A stretch of DNA of 61,918 nt, taken from assembly GCA_028280485.1 (NCBI GenBank), contig JANQLS010000034.1:1-61918 (forward strand), in the 5' to 3' direction. The position numbers and the translations under genes were made by a program. Source of the DNA: Planctomycetota bacterium (GTDB lineage Bacteria; Planctomycetota; UBA8108; JACQVS01). Within the stretch, counting starts at the first letter, position 1. Each line of letters begins with the position of its first letter. This document shows, piece by piece, positions 33,454 to 42,873 of this stretch. Below the pieces are notes generated by a model. That model saw nothing but the letters and a program-made list of their open reading frames with translations. It was not told where the DNA came from and ran no database searches.

Positions 33454-35124
33454 TTAAAAATTAAGCTGGTAACCGACACCATAAACTTCATCATCTTTAC
33501 GATCAAATGGAAGACGCCCCTTTGCATAACTAAGGACCAATCCGGCAGATGAGCGAACGGCTAAAGTAAAGTAGGAGTACTGGTGTAGGTTGGCATTTCT
33601 AATGCTACGTCGTGCATCGAGTTCCCTATGAAACCTCCAGTTCATATTGAGGGTGTATAATTCACCTCCAATTGATGCAAGTGGGGTAGAGAAACTAATC
33701 TCAGTGTTCGTGCGCCAAAAATCGTCGGTTTCACCGAAATTTTCCCTTGGATCACCATCAGTTGGTGTTACTCGATCAAATCCGAACCTAATGGTTGGCC
33801 AACTCGCACCACGAGGGCTCCAGTCTTTATCGTAACCAAACAACAGTCGCGCAAAAGCAAATGGATAATCTAAAAGATTAAGTGCAGACCAGGCTGAATG
33901 CCGACTCCATGCTTTGAGTTCAAATTGAGCCGAAACTCCAACTGCAAACTGTGAAGTTTTGAATCGTTGGTCAGCTTCGTACCCAGCATTCACCGCAAGA
34001 TCCCAATAAAATTGAGGCGTTAGATTATCGCGAACTAATTGAAAGAAAGCCTCTCTTTCGGGACTGATTAAGAGTTCATCCGGATCTGTAAACTCAGCTA
34101 GCTTTAAGGTATATATATTAAAATTTTTATGTGTCGTTTCATCCGGTTCATAATCTTCAGATATATCCCCACCCAGGGTCTGAAAGGCAAATAAAGATAA
34201 TTTTCCACTTTGAAAATCTTCTGGATTTTCACCCTCTTCAGCCGCAATTAGACCATTGATGTCCAAATCGAACATCACCATTAGGTCTTTATTTTTACTT
34301 ATCATATCCGCTGGATCATATTGTTTTTTCAGCGAGTATCGCATTCCAAATATAGGATCTTGTTTCTCGGGCTGTAAAACTACAGGCTCGATCGAAAGCC
34401 CTTTTAAAAACCTCCAATTATCTTTACCTGAAAACAGCCTATTTACCACGGGATTTGATAGATCAGCGGATTCAAGACTGCTCTTTATTGAACTTGCAAT
34501 TTCTCTTCCATCGGTAGCATTCGATAAACCAAGGCTATCATTCAAAAATCTTTTGAGATCATCCTTCACACTAGATTTACTATCTTTTTGATTCGAATTT
34601 TCATCTGAAGAATCAGGACTGTTGCTAGAGTCATTTTCAGGCAGACTCTTGGATAAAATCTCAATTTTTTTGGCCCAATCTGGTCGAGGAATTTGCACTT
34701 CATTTAAATCATCATTCAAAAACTTTATTACATTAATACCGCCATCTTCTTCAACTGAGATTTCTAGCTTCCCTATACTCAGGTCATCTTCAACTTCAAT
34801 TTTTAGCTCAAAATTATCATCACCCTTCAGAGTTATCTTTTTACCATCATCTGGCGGGACTCTATTTCCTGAGGCGTCTTTTACTAATATGAAAACCGAG
34901 CCTCCTCCTTCTTCAAGTTTTGCTGGATTCTTTTTGGCATCAAGAAGTAGAGCGACATTAGGCTTGTCTTTAACAAAGGCATGATCGTTTGTTAAATAAA
35001 ACAGTCCTTTATCATTAACATCCTTAATAAAGAGAGCTTCCTCAGCTCTCAAAACATTGCCCATTAAGATCATTAAGAATGTCACTAATATAAGATCTTT
35101 ATTATAAATGTTATTCCTTGTCAT
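33454..35124 (-). CDS. Hypothetical secreted, outer-membrane-like protein
   Basis: A 556-aa protein with a signal peptide (about 10-27, ILVTFLMILMGNVLRAEE). An acidic Asp/Asn/Ser-rich region (about 60-215) follows. From about 370 to the end there are amphipathic beta-strands rich in Trp/Phe/Tyr, closing with VYGVGYQLNF. A terminal Phe preceded by alternating residues is the usual signal for outer-membrane barrel insertion. Part of the acidic region, DDGKKITLKGDDNFELKIEV, looks like a small sandwich domain. No family was recognised. It is coupled by a 4-nt overlap to a small upstream gene, and the pair is more AT-rich than its neighbours. It is followed by an intrinsic terminator. Confidence 0.7.
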   Translation of the reverse strand: MTRNNIYNKDLILVTFLMILMGNVLRAEEALFIKDVNDKGLFYLTNDHAFVKDKPNVALLLDAKKNPAKLEEGGGSVFILVKDASGNRVPPDDGKKITLKGDDNFELKIEVEDDLSIGKLEISVEEDGGINVIKFLNDDLNEVQIPRPDWAKKIEILSKSLPENDSSNSPDSSDENSNQKDSKSSVKDDLKRFLNDSLGLSNATDGREIASSIKSSLESADLSNPVVNRLFSGKDNWRFLKGLSIEPVVLQPEKQDPIFGMRYSLKKQYDPADMISKNKDLMVMFDLDINGLIAAEEGENPEDFQSGKLSLFAFQTLGGDISEDYEPDETTHKNFNIYTLKLAEFTDPDELLISPEREAFFQLVRDNLTPQFYWDLAVNAGYEADQRFKTSQFAVGVSAQFELKAWSRHSAWSALNLLDYPFAFARLLFGYDKDWSPRGASWPTIRFGFDRVTPTDGDPRENFGETDDFWRTNTEISFSTPLASIGGELYTLNMNWRFHRELDARRSIRNANLHQYSYFTLAVRSSAGLVLSYAKGRLPFDRKDDEVYGVGYQLNF

Positions 35125-35465
35125 GATTCTTCACCATAAAACTTATAAAGGGAGTCATTGAGAGAAGCTAAATCCATCATGGTTTTGTCCTTGCTTGTTA
35201 GCAATTTTGTCATTTCTGTGACAGCCTTTTTTCGATTAATTCCAGTTTCAAATTTAGCCCCCTGCAATTTCCTAAATATCTTGTCAACTTGAGATGCTAA
35301 AGATCGTGCCTTTCCAGTTCTCATCGGTGAAGAGTTATCAGGATCGTAAAATGCGAGTTGTGACATTTTCTTTTTCTCAGATTTATCAAACGTACTTCCG
35401 TATTGCTCTAAAGCGTAAAACACTGCCCAAGTTGTTCTATGTGCTAAATTATTTTTTGACCACAT
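35121..35465 (-). CDS. Small hypothetical protein coupled to the 556-aa protein
   Basis: A 114-aa basic, probably helical protein with no signal peptide or membrane helix. Notable stretches are NLAHRTTWAVFYALEQYGST, SPMRTGKARSLASQVDKIFR and KKAVTEMTKLLTSKDKTMMD. The ribosome binding site AAGGAG is perfectly placed before the ATG. The stop overlaps the start of the next gene (ATGA). No family was recognised. The helix pattern would fit a DNA- or protein-binding adaptor. A candidate promoter lies about 100 nt upstream. Confidence 0.65.
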   Translation of the reverse strand: MWSKNNLAHRTTWAVFYALEQYGSTFDKSEKKKMSQLAFYDPDNSSPMRTGKARSLASQVDKIFRKLQGAKFETGINRKKAVTEMTKLLTSKDKTMMDLASLNDSLYKFYGEES

Positions 35466-35962
35466 TGCTTGATCTCCTTATCTCATGGTTATCAGCTCAA
35501 AATGAACTGTAAAATCAAAATAATAATTAAATGAAATATACAACAATTATTAATCAAAAAAACATTAAGCCCATTATGTGAAGAGTTGTCAATGTCACAT
35601 TGAATTAGATTAATTTTCCCGTAGGAAGGAAAAGGTTGTTACATCTTTGCTCAATTTTAGACTACGCTCTATCAGATTAAGAACTTAGAGCCTCCCAATC
35701 TAACTCCATTTTTTTATACTTTTATACACTTTTATTCTTAGCCCACTGTAGAGGGTGAGTACCAACACCTAAAATCTATACTTAATCAAGAATGTAAATA
35801 TTTAAATGTACACATACTAAGAGTGGATAAATTCAAGATGAAATGTCAATTAGTGTACACTATTCGATGCTTTATCTTATCTATACACGTCTTAAAATAT
35901 TCAATGGAGCTTCAATTAAGCCCTGCAAACAAAGAGTTCACATCATTTAGAAATCTTTCAAA
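35466..35962. other. AT-rich intergenic region between divergent genes
   Basis: About 500 nt with no gene, lying between the minus-strand two-gene unit and a plus-strand membrane protein gene. It is strongly AT-rich (many TATA/TTTAT runs). Besides the leftward promoter at 35564-35592, nothing specific was identified. Confidence 0.5.
35564..35592 (-). promoter_or_regulatory. Candidate sigma-70-type promoter
   Basis: On the minus strand, TTGACA (35587-35592), a 17-nt spacer and CTTAAT (35564-35569). The -35 is perfect and the -10 is weak. It points at the 114-aa/556-aa gene pair, about 100 nt before its first ATG. Confidence 0.4.
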
Positions 35963-36523
35963 ATGACGCAAAATTCTCCATCCTCTAAATATGTGAAATT
36001 TGCCACCTTAGCCTGGCTGCTCCTCTTCTTCATCCTCGAAGTTTTTTCATTTCAAGCTAATTTCGTTGTGAATTTGGTGATGGATATGCTGATACCCTTG
36101 AGTGCCCTCGGGCTCCTTGTCTACGCTATTTTTATTTCTTTGAAGAGAAGGAACTTATCTGCCTATTCCTCCGTTATCCTGGTCATCTTTTGTATCAGCA
36201 CCCATTACTTTGTGACCCCAAGAATCACCCATCGAATCTATTTTTCCCTTTATCAATCGACCTGGGAAAACATCATTGAGGAGATTCAACCGGTTGCGAG
36301 AAGCGAGAGTTTCCCTTCGAGGGATCCGAAGACCGGAATCCGATACCACATCTCCGATTACGGTAAACGATTAGTCGCTTTTCCCAACAACGATGGAATC
36401 CTCGATAATTGGGCCGGATTTGTTTATGATCCCGATTCTAAATTAGAAGAGATTTCGGAATTCGGAAGACTCGTCTTCTCAATTCAAATTGCTAAAAATT
36501 GGTACTACTGCGGATTCAGTTAA
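35963..36523 (+). CDS. Hypothetical membrane protein
   Basis: A 186-aa protein with three hydrophobic helices in the first 95 residues (about 11-28, 34-57, 66-83). A soluble C-terminal part (about 100-186) contains YQSTWENIIEEIQPVARSES and IRYHISDYGKRLVAFPNNDG. No family was recognised. The length and topology suggest a small inner-membrane protein with an exposed domain. The next gene, a nitroreductase, begins 29 nt after its stop, so the two are probably co-transcribed. A near-perfect duplication of ATTCAGTTAAAGAAA spans the junction (36515-36543). Confidence 0.6.
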   Translation: MTQNSPSSKYVKFATLAWLLLFFILEVFSFQANFVVNLVMDMLIPLSALGLLVYAIFISLKRRNLSAYSSVILVIFCISTHYFVTPRITHRIYFSLYQSTWENIIEEIQPVARSESFPSRDPKTGIRYHISDYGKRLVAFPNNDGILDNWAGFVYDPDSKLEEISEFGRLVFSIQIAKNWYYCGFS

Positions 36524-36552
36524 AGAAAATTCAGCTAAAGAAAGATAGAGAA

Positions 36553-37158
36553 ATGGATACATTCGACGCCATCTACGGACGACGAGCCGTCAAGCATTTT
36601 GACCCTAATCATGAGATCTCCAAAGAAGAAGAAGAAAAACTTCTTCAAGCGACGATCCAATCTCCCACGTCCTTCAACATTCAACACTGGAGATTTGTGG
36701 TCATCCGTGATCCCGAATTACGAAAAGAGATACGAGCTTTAGGAAACGATCAAGCTCAGATGACCGATGCCTCCCTCTTAATCCTGGTGACTGGAGATGT
36801 GAAAGCCTGGGCCAAAGAGCCCGCCCGCTACTGGAGGAATGCCCCTGAAGAAGTTGCCAACCTCTTAGTGGGTTGGATGGGTCCTTTCCACGATGGGAAA
36901 GAGCAACTTCAACGCGATGAAGCGCAGCGCTCTATCGGCATGGCTATGCAGACCTTGATGCTAGCAGCGAAAGCTATGGGTTACGAATCTTGCCCGATGA
37001 TTGGCTTTGAACACGAACCCGTGGCCAAACTCATCAACCTTCCCGCTGATCATTGCATCGGACCGATGGTCGCCATCGGTAAAGGAACTCAAGAAGCTTG
37101 GCCGAAGCCGGGCCAGTTGGAATTGAGTGAGGTCGTGATTGAGAATCGATTTGAGTAG
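36553..37158 (+). CDS. Nitroreductase-family FMN oxidoreductase
   Basis: A 201-aa nitroreductase. Family blocks are FDAIYGRRAVKHFDPNHEIS (RR FMN-phosphate contact), QSPTSFNIQHWRFVVIRD, SIGMAMQTLMLAAKAMGYES and a closing VAIGKGTQ segment. It uses NAD(P)H to reduce quinones, nitroaromatics or flavins; the native substrate is unknown. The frame opens 18 codons earlier inside the previous gene. I use the ATG at 36553 because the family starts here. It ends 63 nt before a strong bidirectional terminator. Confidence 0.9.
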   Translation: MDTFDAIYGRRAVKHFDPNHEISKEEEEKLLQATIQSPTSFNIQHWRFVVIRDPELRKEIRALGNDQAQMTDASLLILVTGDVKAWAKEPARYWRNAPEEVANLLVGWMGPFHDGKEQLQRDEAQRSIGMAMQTLMLAAKAMGYESCPMIGFEHEPVAKLINLPADHCIGPMVAIGKGTQEAWPKPGQLELSEVVIENRFE

Positions 37159-37220
37159 TCCAAATTCTGGCGAATTTGGCTACAGTGAATTTGGCTACAG
37201 TTCTGGTGAAATGGGTTACG

Positions 37221-37265
37221 AAAAAAAGCTCCGAGACAAGCATGCTTGTCTCGGAGCTTTTTTTT
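37221..37265. terminator. Bidirectional intrinsic terminator
   Basis: A fully palindromic A7-AGCTCCGAGACAAGC/GCTTGTCTCGGAGCT-T8 hairpin centred at 37242. It serves both the nitroreductase (rightward) and the convergent 1273-aa secreted protein gene (leftward). Short direct repeats of GAATTTGGCTACAGT (37173-37203) precede it. Confidence 0.92.
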
Positions 37266-37293
37266 AAATTGGAAGATAAAGATTTAGAAGCGA

Positions 37294-40200
37294 TCAGCGA
37301 CAGCTAGATTCTTCGCAACCCAATCCGATATCCTCCGTCGGTCCACAGGCGGGGAATGGAGCAGCAGGCGGCTCCGTTCCGAGGAATCGGTAGCTGAGGA
37401 AGTGAATCGCATCACTCATATCGACAGCGGCATCACTATTTGAATCCGCCGCCGCCCGACAACGGATCTCCTGGCTATCAATAAAGAGCCCAGTCAGGGT
37501 AGTGACAGCATCGCTGATATCCACTAAACCATCCGAATTCGAGTCTCCTCGAATAAATTGAAGTTCGGGCACAGAGCTGGGCATCGCCTCACCCCAAACC
37601 TCGATCTCAGCTAAAGCCGGGGCATCCACATCTTCGTGATCACCCGAGAATTCCAAAATCTGAATTTCTACGGTATCGATGTTCGTCCCATGAACCGAAA
37701 TTGGAGGATCCTCTAATCGGAACCAACCGCGGTCTTCAACTTTTCGCCGGACCACTTCGCCATTAGAGATCAACCGGATTTCAACCGATTTAATCACCAT
37801 GTGATTGTTCCCTCGGATGACTCCTCGTCCCCACGGTGGAGGATGGATTTTTACTTCGTTGATTTGTAAAGGTACATCCCATTCCATACGGATGGTAGGA
37901 CGAGTGTCCCCTGCTTTCGCAGCCCAGAACGATCGGAAGTAATCGGTTCGGCGGTCAACGAGGAACTGAGGCTCAAAGGTAAAGTCTTGCCCTTCATTGG
38001 TTCTTGCTGTTTTGACCGAGCTCGCTGAAATACGGGCACTCGGGGCTAAGTTGGTTGCGCGAATGGCCAAAGGATGAGGAACTTCCATCATGGAGTGCCC
38101 AGCGTGACAGCCCACACATTGACTGGTTTTCCCGGGTGTCCCAAAATTCATACCACCCACGTGATAGATTTGACCATCACGACCCGTGACGACATCGCCT
38201 TTATCATCAGTGAGCACTTCAAACAGCGGTACTCCTGCGGGTAGATCGACTTTAATTTCTCCAGATTGAGGAACCTGAACTCGATGTAAGAGAGTCGGTT
38301 TTTCATCGAAGTTCAAGGTGTCTCCCTGAGGCGCCATGTAGAACTCCATGAAGAGTCGCTTACCGATGGGAGGTGCATTTGGAATCGGGGTATCGACTGG
38401 AGCATTACTAAAAATGTTGAGAGCATGGAAGGTGAACTTACCACCTTCGTTGATCGCCTCTTCTGCGCTTCTCGGAGCATCTTCACGGAAGACGGTGAAC
38501 ACATCATCTGAGACCACCTTTGGCGTTTCTCTTGGACGAAGAGGAGTCGCATCGAGAACGGCGTAACCCGGCTCGGCACTGTGAACTCGAACAGGGTCTA
38601 CCGTTCCCACTTGAATAAAGAGATCAAAGTTGGAAGGCGTCCGTACTCCATTCTTAGACCCCGTAACGATCATTCGATCTCCGTCGAGAGGCACGGCACT
38701 CGAGTAGATGAAAGGCTTATCATTTTCATCGGGCACGGCAAAAGTTTGAGGTCCTCCGAGAGGACGAGGTGCTACCGCGCCTCTCTCAAATTTGCGAGCC
38801 CCGAAAACTCCAGGGTCTCCGATGCGGGGAGAATCGGTCAGGAAGAGAGCCACGGCGGATCCATCTTCACGAATCGTTGGACGATAGGCCATGGTCGCCT
38901 GACGATCGACATGGAAACCGGAGAACATTTTTAAATCGGTTCCATCCGGATTGATCGAAGCTAACGACCAAAGATTCACTCCAGGAAATTCATCCGCAGG
39001 GATGGTCTCTAAGACTTCACGCCGATAATTATTTGGAGTTGTTTCAGCAACCGGTCCGGGAGGAGGCGGCGTTTCCCCGGGACCATAGTATTTCGGAGGA
39101 GTCAAAGGAGCGGTGGGAATTTGATCATCGGTAGTACTGGGATGATCTTCTCCACCCTGGCGAGCCGACTCCGGACTCATCCACCACCGTGAGTAAACCA
39201 CTCGACCGGTAGTAGGATCGACGGTAGGAGTATCAGCGCCAAATCTTTCAGTAGTGATTCGGTGAACATTCGAACCATCGGAATTCACCACGTAAAGGTT
39301 TGTCGCTCGAAGACGACGAGCGGGAGCGGCTCCGGGATACCGTGTTGAGACAAAACAGATTCGCCCATCGGGCAGGTAACAAGGATCGAGATCATCGTGA
39401 CCAAAGAAGCGCTCAGCCGCCGCTCCGTAACGAGAGAGATCGAGCTGACGATCACTTTGGGTAATTTGCCTCAAACCAGTTCCATCTTTTCGAACTTCGA
39501 AGATACGCCAGGCATTTTCTGATTTTGAATAACCGGAAAAGACAATTTTTGATCCGTCAAAGGAAACGTCGGGATCCATGACATCGAGAGGCGTATCGGC
39601 AGTAGCTTCAGGAGAGGCAGAATCAACGATGACGGAAACATCTCCACCGGCATCGCGCATCATCAATCGACCGTGTTCAGCTTGAGTAATCGCCGTAGTA
39701 GGTGAAACTTCTCTCTGGGGATCGAGCTTTCTTTCAACAAAGATGAAAGGTAGATCGCGACCAGGAATCTTGTCATCACAATATTCAAAAGCACCGAGAT
39801 CGACCGTCGCCCAGCAGATTCGGTTGTTTCCATTAAAATCTTGGTCGGGAGCCCGCTCAGAAAAACCACTATTGGTGAGTTCTGTCCCATTGTCGATTGC
39901 AGGCGAGATCGACTTCAAGTGATAGTCACCCTCGACCCATTCATCATCCGAGGTATCATTGGGAGTTCCTTTATCATCAAATCGACCACTGTCGACGAAC
40001 TCGGGATCAGCGTTGATGTTGTCGGAGCTTTCAGTATTCGCAAAAGGATTATCACTGGGATTACCGACATCGATAAGACTAAAGGTAATTCGGGGCTGGG
40101 AACGCTCCCAAACGATGCGTGGATTTCCCTGATTTCCCCAGACGATGCAATTCGTAATCAGAGGATAGGATGATCCTCCACAGAAAATTCCAGATCCGAC

Positions 40201-41115
40201 TTCAGCTCGGTTTCCCGTCATCGTGGTGTGTCGAATGCGGGGATAGGAGCCATCACTGGTATGAACTGCACCACCCGCATGGCCGGCAACATTTCCGGAG
40301 AGGATACAATTAGTAAGCGAAGGATAAGAAGTTCCCCGACTGGCGAGAACACCACCCTGGGTGGCTTCATTCTTTTGGAAAACACAATTCGTGAATCGAG
40401 GGTGGGAAGAATTTTGGGTGAGGACAGCTCCTCCATTATTCGCAGTATTCTCAGCGAATAGAGTTTCTTCAAAACGAGGATTAGAAGAACCTGTAATGAC
40501 AAGAGCACCGCCACCGTGTTGCTTTAAACCCTTGGAATGATTTAATCCAAAGCTAGCGGAATTCTTCGTGAACTTGCAGCTGATAAACGTAGGATTGGCA
40601 TCCTGAATGGCAGCTCCACCACCGGCTTGTGCTTCATTCGAAGTGATGACGCATTCAACGATGCTGGGATTCGAATTTGAAAAGAAAATTCCACCCCCCA
40701 TATGAACGCCACCGAGTGAAGTTCCTTGACCACCCGAAAGGGTAAAGCCTTCGAGAACAGCATCACCGGTTTCTCCGCTGTCAAAGACAACGACACTCTT
40801 GTTAAAGAGATCTTCGATGTTCTTAGCTAATTGGAGGTGAGTGGCTTCGGGTCCCGCGGAGGAAACCAAGGTGATATTTTTGCCACCAAAATTGAGGGAT
40901 TCAGAGAGAATGTACGTTCCCGGTTCGACGACCAGTGTGTCTCCATCTTCCGCACTGGCGATGGCTGCGAGCAGCCCTCCGTCTTTTTTAGCTCCCCCCT
41001 CAGCCGGTCCGACAATGACCGTCTTCGCTTGCACACCCGAACTTATAAATAAAAGAGAAAGCACTCCCAAAGAGAGACACTTAAAGAGTGGAAGAAATCT
41101 AAATTTCTTATACAT
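37294..41115 (-). CDS. Secreted beta-helix / TolB-like / HZS-alpha-like haem protein with C-terminal dockerin
   Basis: A 1273-aa exported protein. Signal peptide: MYKKFRFLPLFKCLSLGVLS, continuing to VQAK. Residues about 35-430 form a right-handed parallel beta-helix of Asn/Gly-rich rungs. Residues about 500-800 contain TolB/PD40 propeller blades (PDVSFDGSKIVFSGYSK, DPCYLPDGRICFVSTRYPG). Residues about 800-1010 resemble the middle domain of hydrazine synthase alpha and end in a haem site, CVGCHAGHSMMEVP. A discoidin-like domain follows (about 1015-1170), and two dockerin-like calcium repeats (RGDSNSDGLVDISDAV and ADSNSDAAVDMSDAI) close it. The frame opens 22 codons earlier. The ATG at 41115 is used because AAAGGG precedes it and it begins the signal peptide. 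It is monocistronic. Confidence 0.85.
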   Translation of the reverse strand: MYKKFRFLPLFKCLSLGVLSLLFISSGVQAKTVIVGPAEGGAKKDGGLLAAIASAEDGDTLVVEPGTYILSESLNFGGKNITLVSSAGPEATHLQLAKNIEDLFNKSVVVFDSGETGDAVLEGFTLSGGQGTSLGGVHMGGGIFFSNSNPSIVECVITSNEAQAGGGAAIQDANPTFISCKFTKNSASFGLNHSKGLKQHGGGALVITGSSNPRFEETLFAENTANNGGAVLTQNSSHPRFTNCVFQKNEATQGGVLASRGTSYPSLTNCILSGNVAGHAGGAVHTSDGSYPRIRHTTMTGNRAEVGSGIFCGGSSYPLITNCIVWGNQGNPRIVWERSQPRITFSLIDVGNPSDNPFANTESSDNINADPEFVDSGRFDDKGTPNDTSDDEWVEGDYHLKSISPAIDNGTELTNSGFSERAPDQDFNGNNRICWATVDLGAFEYCDDKIPGRDLPFIFVERKLDPQREVSPTTAITQAEHGRLMMRDAGGDVSVIVDSASPEATADTPLDVMDPDVSFDGSKIVFSGYSKSENAWRIFEVRKDGTGLRQITQSDRQLDLSRYGAAAERFFGHDDLDPCYLPDGRICFVSTRYPGAAPARRLRATNLYVVNSDGSNVHRITTERFGADTPTVDPTTGRVVYSRWWMSPESARQGGEDHPSTTDDQIPTAPLTPPKYYGPGETPPPPGPVAETTPNNYRREVLETIPADEFPGVNLWSLASINPDGTDLKMFSGFHVDRQATMAYRPTIREDGSAVALFLTDSPRIGDPGVFGARKFERGAVAPRPLGGPQTFAVPDENDKPFIYSSAVPLDGDRMIVTGSKNGVRTPSNFDLFIQVGTVDPVRVHSAEPGYAVLDATPLRPRETPKVVSDDVFTVFREDAPRSAEEAINEGGKFTFHALNIFSNAPVDTPIPNAPPIGKRLFMEFYMAPQGDTLNFDEKPTLLHRVQVPQSGEIKVDLPAGVPLFEVLTDDKGDVVTGRDGQIYHVGGMNFGTPGKTSQCVGCHAGHSMMEVPHPLAIRATNLAPSARISASSVKTARTNEGQDFTFEPQFLVDRRTDYFRSFWAAKAGDTRPTIRMEWDVPLQINEVKIHPPPWGRGVIRGNNHMVIKSVEIRLISNGEVVRRKVEDRGWFRLEDPPISVHGTNIDTVEIQILEFSGDHEDVDAPALAEIEVWGEAMPSSVPELQFIRGDSNSDGLVDISDAVTTLTGLFIDSQEIRCRAAADSNSDAAVDMSDAIHFLSYRFLGTEPPAAPFPACGPTEDIGLGCEESSCR

Positions 41116-41406
41116 AACGACCCTTTCATCAATCCTAAAACTGGGCGATCCGCGGACTAGCAAGCTCAACGCATCGATCACGAAACCTAAGAATTTGGGT
41201 TGATCGTGATACGGATCACAAAAGTGAGACCAGAAATACGGAATTGATGGAGCAAGGACTATTTAAACGCATCTCCCGGAGCAGGTTAAGAAATAATTAG
41301 CTGATTTAATTCATTAAATTGAGATTTCTTTTTGAATCCAAGATCTTAAAGGAAGCCTCAGTATTCTAAACTGATGATTCCCCTATAACTAAGCTACTTG
41401 TTTAAG

Positions 41407-41551
41407 TAGCCCGGAGCGTCAGCGACGGGATTCGTTTAAGCAGTGGGTAAAGTGTTTTGTGGGTGGATACTAACGATTTTATCAATCCTGAAGAATAAGC
41501 TAAAAGTGAGTTCAGTGCGATGACGCCTCCCGTCGCTGACGCGCCGGGCTA
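41407..41551. repeat. Paired palindromic repeat, GGAGCGTCAGCGACGGGA subtype
   Basis: 24-bp arms at 41407-41430 and 41528-41551 have a single mismatch (T to G in the right arm), with 97 nt between them. The core has GTCAGC instead of GTAAGC, a third sequence variant. The arms keep TAGCCCGG. The rest of the 590-nt intergenic stretch 41116-41705 shows no gene. Confidence 0.88.
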
Positions 41552-41705
41552 GTTAATGAATTACGAATTGAGTTTCTCTGATAAAGCATTTCCGTATGGA
41601 ATGAGAGAAATTGCTATAAAGCGGCACAATCCTATCCCTAAAGGGTAATCCCTGGTGTACCACTAAAAACATTGAATAGAATCAGTTCCCCTAATTTCCC
41701 AGGAC

Positions 41706-42794
41706 TCAATAAGGAGGCAAGAGCCTTCGGAATCCATGAAAGAGAACAATCAGAAGAAAAAATAGGTTTCGCAACAAAAGCGCCGGCCAGAAGAGAGGGA
41801 CTGGATTCTCCATACTTCGATTGCTTGCATTTTGACTTGCTCGAGCAAGTTTCATCGAAAGTGTACTCATCCACTGAACGCTTCTCGGCCATTCCCACAA
41901 ACCCTTCAACCATTTCTGAGGAATTCCCGACCGACCAACAGTCGCTCCGGCTAATGCACCGGCGATGGCTCCTACGGTGTCAGCATCTCCACCAAGAAGA
42001 ATGGATTCAGTCACACATTTCTTAAAGTCACCCCAGTATCGCAACCAACAAAAGATCACCATGGGAACGGTGTGATTGATATATCCAGTGACTCCTTTTT
42101 CTAATCCCATTTCTTTCGCAACTTCAGGAGCCGAAGATCTTGCTTCCAAGTGCTTTTCTACAATCTGGAGTTGATTTAAAAGTTCTTCTCCCGTAATCGA
42201 ACTCCGAAGTTTGTTTAAAATTTCCCGCCAATCCTGACTTTGCCAATGAGGCTCAGTGGCACAAGTGGCAGCTAAGGCAATCACTCTCGCTCCTTCCTCA
42301 GCTCTGGGATCGACATGAGTTATTCGGGTGGAAGCTTGTACTCTCTCTTCAAGTAAAACTTTATCCTCAGCGAATAGAACTCCGAGGATGGGAGCCCGCA
42401 TCGCAGGACCATTTCCAGCAGAAAAAACACCACTCTTAGCGGGTGATATCCCCATCCATAATTTAAGAATGGATTTCAATGTGGCTAAACCGATTCCGGA
42501 AGGCAAACCTAACAACCACCACTTTAAACGCCAGGCTAATGACTTTTGAAAACGCTTCCGCTCCCCTTTGGATTTCAAAACAGCTTGCGCCGTCATACAG
42601 GCGTGTTCGGTATCATCACTCACCAGCCCCCGCCCTAAAATGAAACGATGCTGAAGGTCGCCTTCTCCATACAGTTTTTTAGCTCTCTTCGGAGACAAGC
42701 CTTCGCGGGGGAGCCCCAAAGCATCGGCGACTGCCATCCCCAATAAGCAACCTGAAATTTTTTCTTCGAGAGTAGAGATTGAGATATCTGTCAT
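41706..42794 (-). CDS. ADP-ribosylglycohydrolase (DraG/ARH family) with hydrophobic C-terminal tail
   Basis: A protein of about 362 aa. Both metal sites of the all-helical ARH fold are intact: GRGLVSDDTEHACM (Asp60/Asp61 region) and LLGGDADTVGAIAGALAGAT. The N-terminal helix GCLLGMAVADALGLPREG is canonical. It cleaves ADP-ribose from proteins or from O-acetyl-ADP-ribose, using two Mg2+. The last ~35 residues, PVPLFWPALLLRNLFFLLIV and LFHGFRRLLPPY, are unusually hydrophobic for this soluble family and could be a tail anchor. I use the ATG at 42794 (GAGGTG upstream); the frame opens at 42812. It is the last gene of the NAD/ADP-ribose operon. Confidence 0.9.
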   Translation of the reverse strand: MTDISISTLEEKISGCLLGMAVADALGLPREGLSPKRAKKLYGEGDLQHRFILGRGLVSDDTEHACMTAQAVLKSKGERKRFQKSLAWRLKWWLLGLPSGIGLATLKSILKLWMGISPAKSGVFSAGNGPAMRAPILGVLFAEDKVLLEERVQASTRITHVDPRAEEGARVIALAATCATEPHWQSQDWREILNKLRSSITGEELLNQLQIVEKHLEARSSAPEVAKEMGLEKGVTGYINHTVPMVIFCWLRYWGDFKKCVTESILLGGDADTVGAIAGALAGATVGRSGIPQKWLKGLWEWPRSVQWMSTLSMKLARASQNASNRSMENPVPLFWPALLLRNLFFLLIVLFHGFRRLLPPY

Positions 42795-42873
42795 TTTCAC
42801 CTCTTCCCCCAATGTTCGTGATCAAGATTTAATGAGTACAAACGAATGAATGCCCTCCATCAACCCATGCTTA

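Noticed and set aside
37294..41115. Anammox hydrazine synthase
   Set aside because: Only a domain-level resemblance with one haem motif. No beta/gamma subunits or hydrazine dehydrogenase are present.
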